NCBI GenBank assembly: GCA_010015805.1
Contig: ML978129.1
Span: 124,001 to 188,000 of the forward strand
Direction of reading: 5' to 3'
DNA length: 64,000 nucleotides
Origin: Rhizodiscina lignyota
Taxonomy: Eukaryota > Ascomycota > Dothideomycetes > Aulographales > Rhizodiscinaceae
The translations under genes and the position numbers were made by a program. Of the stretch, positions 53,706 through 64,000 are shown piece after piece (the first letter of the stretch is position 1; each line of letters begins with the position of its first letter). The notes beneath the pieces were generated by a model, which ran no database searches, was not told the origin of the DNA, and was given only the letters and a program-made list of their open reading frames with translations.

Positions 53706-55004
53706 ATGCCATCCTTCCCCATACCTCCAGGCCATTCTGGCCGGCCTCTGAGTCCCGTCTCATTCGCGTCGTTTACGCCGGACCACCGTTTTCCGCCTAG
53801 AACTTATATCACACGCGGCTATCACGATCCCGCGCAGAACGGTATCTACAAACCCCTTCCTCCAGCTCCACTGCGACCAGCAAGGCCCAGCATCACCTCC
53901 CGAGATCGTGTGGAGGATCTAGCAACGCTCGCGTACTCCAGTCGGCCGCCCATTGAGACGTGTCACTCACTGTATGAGTTCGCGCCGCCGGCGACAGCAC
54001 CGCCGCAGAAGCCGTTGCCTTTGCCCCCATTGCCAAAGCCGCAGTGGTTGACGTATGATGGGACTCAGAGACCGGCGTATGGCAAGAGGATTTCGTTCAT
54101 TGCTGATCAGATGGCGATGGGTGCTGGAGCAGACGCAGCTCCTCCAGTACGACCAAAGTTGAACAGACGCAGCATGACGACGGCTAACATGTTAGCCCAC
54201 GAGGCGATGGGTGATGTGTCGGACAGGGTTCATCCTTCGGTGAAGTCTATCGGCTCTGACGGGAACTTGACAAAGAGGAGATCGATGACTAACCATTTGG
54301 CTGATGAGGCGATAGGCCTTGTTTCGCCAAAGCCTCGCGATTCTGTCATAAGCCAAGGAAACAGGAATTCGATGAGCACGGCCAATATATTGGCGGAGGA
54401 GGCAGTCGACTACCTGTCAGCAGGGTCCAGCAGCTCTAATGAGAGGTACAGAGTGACCGCGCGATGCACAAGAGCGCCAAGCGTCACGAAGCTAGGAAAC
54501 AGGGGGTACTATGCTGCGTATCTTGATGCGGTTGAGGCATTCAATGAGGCTAGCCGCACCAACAATTGGCGCGACAGCAAGGCAGTCGAAGTGCAGGTCC
54601 CCTCGTCGAGTGATGAAGGGAAAGCTGACCCCGAGTCTAAGCCCAGCGCCAGTACTAGATCAGAGCATCCATCGCCGAATGACGCAGGGAAAGACGACCC
54701 CGAACCTGCGCCCATCTCCGCGTGGTCGGACTGGGACAGCGATGAGGATGAAGAAGAAGACGACAAGGTAAGTGTAAAGGAGATTGATCCGAATGCATTT
54801 GGGCGTAAGATGTACAGTCACATGAGAGAGGGGATGCCCGGATGGGACGAGTATGTCCAGCAGATGCTGGCTGAGAGCCGCGGGCTCAAGAAACGAGAGG
54901 CGGTTAACCACAAGCGCACGAGATCGCGCTCGAGCTCTTTTCATGAGATTGAGCAGAGCATGACGAAGCTGGTGAGGAGGCTGAGCGCCAAGAAGACCAA
55001 GTGA
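53706..55004 (+). CDS. Protein with triplicated short motif, unknown function
   Basis: 432 aa, single exon. The N-terminal 120 residues are Pro-rich (PLPPAPLRPARP, KPLPLPPLPKPQ). The middle carries three copies of a motif: RRSMTTANMLAHEAMGDVS, RRSMTNHLADEAIGLVS and RNSMSTANILAEEAVDYLS, spaced about 30-40 residues apart. Each starts with an Arg-x-Ser that could be a kinase site and continues as a short amphipathic helix. An acidic segment (DWDSDEDEEEDDK) precedes a conserved-looking block (DPNAFGRKMYSHMREGMPGW) and a basic Ser-rich tail. No membrane segment. I recognise no family. Pro-rich plus RxS motifs suggest a regulated adaptor, which is inference. Confidence 0.7.
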   Translation: MPSFPIPPGHSGRPLSPVSFASFTPDHRFPPRTYITRGYHDPAQNGIYKPLPPAPLRPARPSITSRDRVEDLATLAYSSRPPIETCHSLYEFAPPATAPPQKPLPLPPLPKPQWLTYDGTQRPAYGKRISFIADQMAMGAGADAAPPVRPKLNRRSMTTANMLAHEAMGDVSDRVHPSVKSIGSDGNLTKRRSMTNHLADEAIGLVSPKPRDSVISQGNRNSMSTANILAEEAVDYLSAGSSSSNERYRVTARCTRAPSVTKLGNRGYYAAYLDAVEAFNEASRTNNWRDSKAVEVQVPSSSDEGKADPESKPSASTRSEHPSPNDAGKDDPEPAPISAWSDWDSDEDEEEDDKVSVKEIDPNAFGRKMYSHMREGMPGWDEYVQQMLAESRGLKKREAVNHKRTRSRSSSFHEIEQSMTKLVRRLSAKKTK

Positions 55005-57272
<2,268 letters not shown>

Positions 57273-57698
57273 GCTATAGCTTCCGGCCACGGCATATTGG
57301 GATTTGAATTGCATTTTCAGCGGTACACTTCGGGTTCTCATGGATTACTGTATGATACCTCTGCCACTAGAGGCGTTTGATGGGAAAAGTTGGCCGTTTG
57401 GGACGGCATTTCCGGAAGTAGAGGTCATTATATTCCAGAGCAATCTAAATGCCAATGCCCCGATTCATATTCTGCAGTATAGTCTAATATCAGTGACACG
57501 ATCGCGTGCTCTTAAGCTCCTCATTACGCGTCGCGTGGCCCTCGGCAGGTTCCGCAGCTTGGACTCCGCAAATGTTAATAAAAGCTCTCAGGAACGACAA
57601 CCGATATCTCATCACGTATTGAGCACACTCGAGCGCCAGTTGCAGAAAAAGACACGCGGTTCATAAGAGCATGAATTTCTGGGCGAGACATTGGCACA
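57273..57698. other. Intergenic region
   Basis: Between RVB1 and the ARMH3-type gene on the same strand. It carries only short frames; nothing else is seen. Confidence 0.45.
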
Positions 57699-59843
57699 AT
57701 GGAAGCCTCGCCGCTCACACAGCAGAGTCGGCCAGAGACTTTTCAGCCCAAGGTCGTACATCTCTATGAGAGACTCTTCAGGGTAGGGAAGCTGCGAATC
57801 AGCATTAGACTTGTCGCTCACGGACTACAGGACGATGAGGACCAAATCGAAGAGAGAACTGAGGGTTTCTGGCGAGAGTTGTTCCTACTCAGACCTGACC
57901 CTGCAAGCTTCCGTCACATTCTCGAAGAACTGAACGCAGACGATCTTTTGCACCTGCAGGTACTACTCTCAGGGCCCTGCAACTGAGCTGTTCTAATACT
58001 TACCTGCACAAGGCCCATACTCAGGATTTCGTCGTTCGAGCGGTTGAATGCCTCAAAGCCCAGTCCGGCCCGTCAGACGAGAACGCACTTGAGGTGAGCT
58101 GCAACTTACCCCATACCACCGCTGCTGGTTCGACTTACCAACCAGACCTTGACAGTGTTCCTAGGTGTCGTCCTCGACAAACGATACACGAATCCGAGCT
58201 CCGATATAATACAAGTGATTGCGGGTTTGGACAATGCAGACACAGTCTTCTCAGACCTCGTGGCCTCTCTGGACTCCATAATACGCAATGGGCGAAATTG
58301 TGAGGGTTTATATTGTGCTAACAGAGGGCTTGGCTGACGGTCTGATAGTGTCTATACGCCGGAAGGCTATCAAGGCAGCTCTCTCAGCGACAGCGGGAGC
58401 TTATCAGACTGGCCTTGTCTCGTACTTCACTCATCGAGATCTCTTTCCCTCTCTAATGAAGGTGCGTATCGGATCATGTTGCAAATATCAATAACTGACG
58501 AATACTAGTACGTTCAAGATTCCGAGAACAGCGCCGACACCATTGAAGAATTCATACTCCTCGGACTCCTTGCAAACTACAATAGATTTGAGTTCCAGAA
58601 TCCATATCGTATGCGACTGGATGACTTTGTCAACGATACGATCATAAAGAAAATTGTTCTAGCGGTAGGAGACACTTGCAAGCTAGCAAAAGACAAGTAT
58701 ATCGCCATCCAGAATGACATGCCGGAAGGTTGGAACTTTGGTAGTACTCTCTCTTACCTCGGACTTGGTGCACTGACGCCTGGATCGCGACCATCCACTC
58801 CAACTGTATCAGATGAAGTTGCAAGGCTTCGTTTCGCGGACCTTCCTGGACCAGAAGCTGCAATGCTGTTGTCGACCTACGACTTTGTCAACTCGAACAA
58901 ATTGTTCTGCTTCAACCTAGTCACCTTACCTGCTGAAGGCAAAGGCCAAGCAACTCCATTCAGCGAATATCTCTCACTGACGTCGTATTTCCTCCAACAT
59001 GCTCATCGCTCCCGTCGCGCAACATTTTATACGGAAATGAACCTGTTCGTAATGCTCATCTTGATTGAGGATCAAGTACTCGCGAAAAGGATATGCGGCG
59101 AAGAAAGCAAGACCACCGTACGGCTATGTCGCCAACGCCAACCATTTTTGCCGCCTGTCTCTGCGGCGAGGCCTTTGGCAGCTGTTATGATGGATATACT
59201 TGTGGACGGTATTAATCACAACTTACGACGGAAGCTGGATGTTGAACTTTACCATCTGTGCTTGAGCATCCTACATCGTATCGTGTCCTTTCTCGGCATG
59301 TCGCGACAACGATTTTCCTACCACTGGTCCGAGATGTGGCGCAGCCTGTTGTCTTTCATTCGGTTCTTGAACACGTATGCGGCAGACATCAAGCCTCTTC
59401 CTGGAGCTAAAGAGATGGTCATTGAGTTGGTAAATCTGATTGCGCTTTCTCTATCGACTGGCGATGCTTTCCTTCCTGATCCTGCGTCTTACGATGACTT
59501 GTTCTACAAGCTCGTCGAAACTGGCGAGATACTTACAAAATTCCGCGATACATATGATCTGTCAAAGGGAACGGCCTCTCCATCAATTGGTATACTCATC
59601 AACGTATCGAGCCATTATCATCAATTACTCGAAAGCGAAGGAAAGCACAAGTTTAGCAAGAAGACGATGAGCCCTAGAGAGGTGAACAATATCATCAAAC
59701 AGGGCTACGACACGCTATCTATCGAAGCAAAGGAAGGTCTGGAGCACTGGACCAAGTATCGGGAAGCAGATCATAGAGTGGAGCTGAAACGAATTGCACG
59801 AATTGCAGTGGAGGATGCAAAGGCTCTGATCCATGAACCTTGA
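57699..59843 (+). CDS. ARMH3/DUF1741-type armadillo-like protein
   Basis: Five exons: 57699..57959, 58013..58093, 58146..58299, 58349..58461 and 58509..59843, 647 aa. The four introns are 47-53 nt, and all joins keep frame. The N-terminus is helical (FQPKVVHLYERLFRV). Diagnostic sequence includes DTVFSDLVASLDSIIR, GAYQTGLVSYFTHRDLFPSLMK and the C-terminal domain (FTYTEMNLFV-like region, WRSLLSFIRFLNTY). The human ARMH3 homolog binds GBF1 and PI4KB at the Golgi. The fungal member is widely conserved but little studied, so a Golgi role is inferred. The short introns make the N-terminal third easy to miss. Confidence 0.87.
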
Positions 59844-61224
59844 TGCAGACGATCGATCGCCGAAAATATCCAGCTTCAAATGTCCGGAACCAACAACTAC
59901 GACGCCCTCAACAAGATGCGAGATCTAGACCAGATATAGTAATTACGTGGCCAAATTCAAATTCCCGCAATCTGGACTTTTGTGCGAACGTGGCCTACTG
60001 TACGAGGACTCTTAACGTGGTTCGATTTCACTAATCCCACACAAGATGAATATTTTTCGGCGAAAATTCGGCGATGCTCCGTGTCCTTTCTGCGCCGTCT
60101 TCTCGGAGGTTCAATCGGATGCCTGAACCAAAATCGATCGCATGAGAAAGTACGAAAACCCATACACCGAAACATACCAGAGAGCTTTGCAAGGGCGTGA
60201 ATCTTCCGACACCTCACCCAGCTCCTGCAGGTAACCTGACGCACAGCTTGCGGGCCGAGATGCTTCCGGAGCGAAGACGACCACCTCTACTGCCAGTCGA
60301 GCCACATGAACCAATGCATCAATTGGAAAATTGGTCGCATTGGCAGATTAAATCGAACTGGCGCACAGGGCACTGTTAAGCGGGTTAGCTAGATGCTGGA
60401 TAAGCAGTTTGTGCGTAGAGTTGATGATTTCAACGTCCACATTGATCCTTTGAGCGAATCGAGCGAGCGCAATTCATCTTCTATTTCATTTTCAACCGTC
60501 GTTCCAACCATCGCCGAGTCGAAGTTTGGATTTTCAGTCTGTTCATTGTAGAGTATAGCTCATCAAACATGGCGCACACTGGCGTCAGGGGCGTCGCTCT
60601 TTTTGACACCAGCATCTCGTAGTTACGTCCAAAGAGTCTTTCCATTTTTGCAGGCTTTCCCAGTTTCGCCATCTTTCGTACTGTGAGCGGGAATGATATT
60701 TCGGTCCCCTCGTTGAGTGCACCGCACCCGAACTATGAAGTATCAGTACCCAGAAACGGCGGGGTCTCGGTGGCGTTGTACCAACGTCCAGGGGTTTTCG
60801 CCTCAACATTCCTTCGCGATACTGGCTTCTTGAAATCCAAAGATACCATTGGTGAATTGAGCTTGGAAAATTGATACTGGACCAGAGAGCGTTCGAAAGT
60901 TTGAGATGCTAGTGAAAGGAGAAAATGGGTGTGACTAATTCTTGAGGTCGAAAGATGGGAACCATACATCCAAACAAGTCGATTCAACTCAATCGATATT
61001 AGGATCCTCTGCTACCACTCATCCTTTAGTATATTGTAATACGCGATTTCTGATTTATCTTGCGAAGTTCTCAACCCTTTGGTGATTTATGTCCTGTGCG
61101 GCACAATCGCTCCTACGAGACTATAAAAGGCCCCCTCTCCCTCTATTCTCTCTTCGTTTCTCTTCATCACATCTCCATCCTCAAATCCATTTACGAAACT
61201 TCAACGCTCCCCCCTTATCCAAAA
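59844..61224. other. Intergenic region with promoter of secreted gene
   Basis: About 1.4 kb with no convincing gene. Frames around 60480-60990 are short and unsupported. A TATA box lies at 61122-61129 near the right end. Confidence 0.5.
61122..61129 (+). promoter_or_regulatory. TATA box of the Thr-rich secreted gene
   Basis: TATAAAAG lies 103 bases before the ATG at 61225 and is followed by a CT-rich leader (CCCCCTCTCCCTCTATTCTC). Confidence 0.7.
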
Positions 61225-62366
61225 ATGCGCTATCCTCTCGTCTCCCCCGGCGTGTTCGCCATGATCGCCATGGTGGCCAACGGTGCACCCTTGCCCGGCG
61301 ACTCCTTCTCCTCCCTCGTCTTCAACAGCTTTCTTAAAACCCCGAACTTCAGCGTCCTGAGCGCAAAGTGTGAGTACATTGTTTCTATTCTTTGGCTTTT
61401 CCTCATCGCTGTTTCGTCGTTGTTGCAGTGTCCGAGAGAGGTCTGATGAAGACCAAGCCGACCCCGAGCTAACGTATCCGTCTCTGTTTAGTATCCGGCG
61501 TCTCGAAGCAAGCCGAAGCCCTCCACGCTGACGCCGACATTACCGGGATCACCCAGACTGTTCACGACGCCTCGTACACAGCTCTACCAGCTAAGGCCAG
61601 TACCACTACCGTGGATGTGACTGTCACTATCCCCGAGCCAATTGCTGCAGTCGCCGCCGCCACCGTTCAAGGCACCACCCAGACTGCCCACGACACCTCG
61701 TACACAACTCTGCCACTCGAGGCCAGTACAACCACCGTGGATGTGACTGTCACTCTTCCCAAGCCAACTGCTGCGGTCGCTAGCGTCGCCAATCCTGTCA
61801 AGCGTGTCATCCAAGAGGAACACCTGACTGAGTATACGACTATCCCGGCCGGGACCAAGACTATCACCGAGGACGTGACTGTCACTCTCCCCAACCCAAC
61901 TGCTCCGGTTGTCTGGCTCACCACACGCGAATCAACTCCTCTCCATTCCATCATCAAGATTACTGTCACCGGTTCTAACATCGAGCACAGCTTCACCACC
62001 CTTCCCACAGAGACTATCCACTCGACTATCACCGTCAGCCAGCGAGCTGCTCAGATTGTCACCACCCTCCCAACAGAGACTTTCTACTCGACTATGACCC
62101 TCGGCCAGCGAGCCCCTCAAATTGTCACCACACTCCCCGCAGAGACTATCCAATCCACTACCACTGTCTCGCTCCCGACTACATCTATTGACACCACCCT
62201 GGTTGAAAATATCACGGAAGAGATCCACGTGACCTCGACCACGACTCCGCCCGTTTGGAACGACCCCAAGGTTCTCAGCCATATCGCAGAGATGATCTAC
62301 CTTGAAACCGTTGCAACTGCCGTTCCGGAGATTGCTGCGGATATTGCTGCGGAGATTGCTGTTTGA
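61225..62366 (+). CDS. Secreted Thr-rich repeat protein
   Basis: Exons 61225..61369 and 61492..62366 give 339 aa. The 122-nt intron has a GTGAGT donor, a GCTAAC branch and a GTTTAG acceptor; an earlier acceptor (TTGCAG, 61430) leads to a stop. A signal peptide covers about 1-21 (VFAMIAMVANGAP). The mature protein is built of two kinds of repeat. Kind A has about 40 residues with TTVDVTVT(I/L)P(E/K)P and a near-copy TEDVTVTLPNP. Kind B has about 22 residues with TTLP(T/A)ET, then S(Q/T)-like runs and QIV. It is low in Cys and probably O-glycosylated. A cell-surface or wall role is inferred. No GPI signal is obvious. Confidence 0.78.
61560..62180 (+). repeat. Two families of coding repeats
   Basis: Within the Thr-rich gene, about 61560-61890 holds three kind-A units and 61990-62180 three kind-B units. 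Kind-B units start ACCAC(C)CT(C/T)CCC and share GAGACT. Confidence 0.75.
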
Positions 62367-62607
62367 GCAATAGGCAATCACTTTCGACGAATAGGCGGAA
62401 AGGAATTGGCCGGAGCGTCCGAGACAGGTATTGGGAATGGAGTTTGGGAGTTACTGGATTTTGACGTTTCCCCCAGCATTTCGCAGTCTTCTTCAAGGGT
62501 GAAGGAAAACAGCACCAGTTTCATGTCATGAAGGTGCTTGTTATTCTGTTGACTGTCTTGCTGGTTTCGTTGTAGTAGTAATAGCTCGTTGCTTTCATTA
62601 ATTCACA

Positions 62608-63693
62608 TTACACAACACCATCTTCCGCTCCAGCGTGATGAGAACCATGCGATGTGTGGCTTCCACTGAGCCTCAGGACCCTCTTGACGCCCTCCACGCC
62701 CTTCTTGAAGTGTGGATGGTGCGCCAGTATGCCCTCTCCGAGCCCAATGCCATGCGCACCCTCTTCTCCGTCCTTCATTTCACCATTGTGCAAGCCCATA
62801 GCTACCTCGAGCCCCAGATCTCTGCCGTTCTGTGACTTCTTGAGCCTTCGACCTGCGATTGCGGGTTCTATTGCCGCTACTTTCGGAGGCCATTCACCGT
62901 TTTCTTTCCATCCTTGCACGAGTGACCGCGTCATGTCTACAAGGTTTATGGGAGTCGTGGGAGTTCGTGAAGAGTGGACGATCTTTGTGTAGATGTCTGA
63001 GTAGTGTCTTGGATCGATTGCTGCTCGTAATGGATTCGATGGGTCAATGAGAGGTGGTGGTATTGGGAGCAGTGGGTCGGTCTCTGGTAGCTCTTCCTCT
63101 TTATGTCCATTGAGTTCGCGATCGACAGAGCCTCCAGGAAGCTCAGCTTCGTCCGCCTTTGCTCCCTCCTTATGGCCGCCAGTCGCACTGTGCGCAGATG
63201 GGACATCGCTTCTCCGTCGTGCGCCCGTCCAGCCATTCCGTCTTTCGACAAAACATCTCAATCCCTCATTCCAGCTCATTTCCTCCTCCAGCCTGTCTTT
63301 CCGCCTCCGCTTTCTCTTTGCTATCCTCCGCTCGATCATCCCACCGATGGCATCAGGATTCTCAAACTTGAACTCCTTCGGGCCGTCTTCCTCTCCGCTC
63401 CTGGCTTCTTCCTCTTCCTGCTCTTCCTCTTCCTCGCTCTCGTCTGTAGTACCGTAATATCTCTCCTTATATACTGTGGGTTCGCGGTTCCTGAGCGCGT
63501 GACTCGCGACCTCTGGCGGGGCGTCGGAAGAGGCGGGAGGGCTAGGTGGAGGCCACTCCCAGTCGTTGCGGACGATGCTCAAGAGGTATTTCTTGATCTC
63601 GCGCGACGCAGACTGGTGGGCTTTCGTGTCCATTGTCGCGTTTCGCGCTCGTCGCGTGAGTGGTGAGTCGTTTCGTTGCGGGGTGTTTGTCAT
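62608..63693 (-). CDS. Gag1-like clamp (former DUF4050) domain protein
   Basis: A single exon of 361 aa from ATG at 63693. Family sequence appears at REIKKYLLSIVRNDWEWPPP (about 31-50), a KFENPDAIGGMIERR block (about 107-122), the core EEMSWNEGLRCFVERRNGWT (about 136-156), and NPLRAAIDPRHYSDIYTKIV with PINLVDMTRSLVQGWKENGE. The last part has a Gly/His-rich tail. The fission yeast protein Gag1 is linked to nutrient-regulated control of amino-acid transporters; the fungal family is otherwise uncharacterised. Acidic tracts (EEEEEQEEEEA) interrupt the domain. I infer a role in nutrient signalling with low certainty; the family assignment is firm. Confidence 0.82.
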   Translation of the reverse strand: MTNTPQRNDSPLTRRARNATMDTKAHQSASREIKKYLLSIVRNDWEWPPPSPPASSDAPPEVASHALRNREPTVYKERYYGTTDESEEEEEQEEEEARSGEEDGPKEFKFENPDAIGGMIERRIAKRKRRRKDRLEEEMSWNEGLRCFVERRNGWTGARRRSDVPSAHSATGGHKEGAKADEAELPGGSVDRELNGHKEEELPETDPLLPIPPPLIDPSNPLRAAIDPRHYSDIYTKIVHSSRTPTTPINLVDMTRSLVQGWKENGEWPPKVAAIEPAIAGRRLKKSQNGRDLGLEVAMGLHNGEMKDGEEGAHGIGLGEGILAHHPHFKKGVEGVKRVLRLSGSHTSHGSHHAGAEDGVV

Positions 63694-64000
63694 GCAAAGG
63701 TCAGCCCAAAGAGTGGCAACATTACAAATGCTAGGGTATCTTGGGTCGTAATATCATTATAGAGAAAGGAATCGAGCCTTTGACTAGTGCGATGCGCTCG
63801 AATATAACGATGGACGCTGCATTGTAGCGAGAGTTCGATGAAAGAGGTGTTTCTCATTGAACGTCATTATTTGCTGATCACCATGGAGGATCGTGGCTGC
63901 ATCTCGCCCGAAAAGCTTGTTTCCCGAAGGAGACATCGTGTTTCTCAACTACACACCTCCATGTTTCTTCAACTACGAACAGAGCTCGTTATTCTGGCCT
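63694..64000. other. Right-edge intergenic region
   Basis: Upstream of the Gag1-like gene up to the window end. Only short frames; any gene further right is cut off. Confidence 0.4.

Noticed and set aside
53237-53800. 187-aa frame overlapping the start of the triplicated-motif gene
   Set aside because: Overlaps a better-supported start in another frame, lies largely in a CT-rich leader, and shows no domain.

Overview
The window is nuclear DNA of a filamentous ascomycete (Pezizomycotina; Dothideomycetes is my guess from protein style, not proven). The evidence is dense genes on both strands, short 47-122 nt introns with GT...AG ends and CTAAC/CTGAC-like branch sites, CT-rich leaders, and fungal families such as the RSC bromodomain-BAH subunit, Ski3, Bdf1, Gag1-like clamp, SPX-RING and DHA2 transporters. 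I found about 27 protein genes and no RNA genes, complete transposons, CRISPR arrays or prokaryotic-type operons. Where the reading frame broke I rebuilt genes by splicing; exon coordinates are in the entries.

Layout. 1-7.2 kb: an ankyrin-CorA-like protein cut by the left edge (-), a conserved unknown protein (+) and a large probable mitochondrial protein (-). 8.2-9.7 kb: a secreted Ser/Thr-rich protein with a hidden Cys-rich second exon, then three degenerate repeat copies (10.1-10.5 kb). 10.7-18.9 kb: an ASPM-like spindle protein (-), a basic nuclear-type protein (+), ribosome assembly factor Rsa3 (-) and a DHA2 drug-efflux transporter (-). 18.9-20.8 kb is the longest gene-free stretch and holds an inverted pair of CACGTG boxes. 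20.8-35.6 kb: a BCS1-like AAA ATPase, Otu1 deubiquitinase, RSC bromodomain/BAH subunit, a 2OG-Fe(II) dioxygenase, an SPX-RING protein, Jjj1-type J protein and a small secreted Cys protein. 35.9-46.6 kb: Ski3, a single-pass membrane protein, an alpha/beta hydrolase, SNARE Vti1 and a COG2907-type flavoprotein. 47.7-64 kb: BET protein Bdf1, a Utp5-like processome protein, a repeat-bearing unknown, Rvb1, an ARMH3-type protein, a secreted Thr-rich repeat protein and a Gag1-like clamp protein.

How the genes fit together. Most are independent housekeeping genes. Some themes recur by function rather than by operon: chromatin (Rsc1/2-like, Bdf1, Rvb1), ribosome biogenesis (Rsa3, Jjj1, Utp5-like), RNA decay (Ski3), Golgi/endosome traffic (Vti1, ARMH3), and nutrient or ubiquitin signalling (SPX-RING, Otu1, Gag1-like). 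Three secreted proteins (8.2, 34.9 and 61.2 kb) and the ankyrin-CorA-like gene are the most lineage-specific parts. The MFS pump and the dioxygenase are not beside any PKS, NRPS or terpene synthase, so I do not call a biosynthetic cluster.

I do not see a clearly new multi-gene system. The best leads are single loci: two in-frame splice donors in Rsa3, the hidden Cys-rich exon of the 8.2-kb secreted protein, the triplicated motif in the 53.7-kb gene, the diverged intergenic repeats at 10.1-10.5 kb, and the inverted CACGTG pair.
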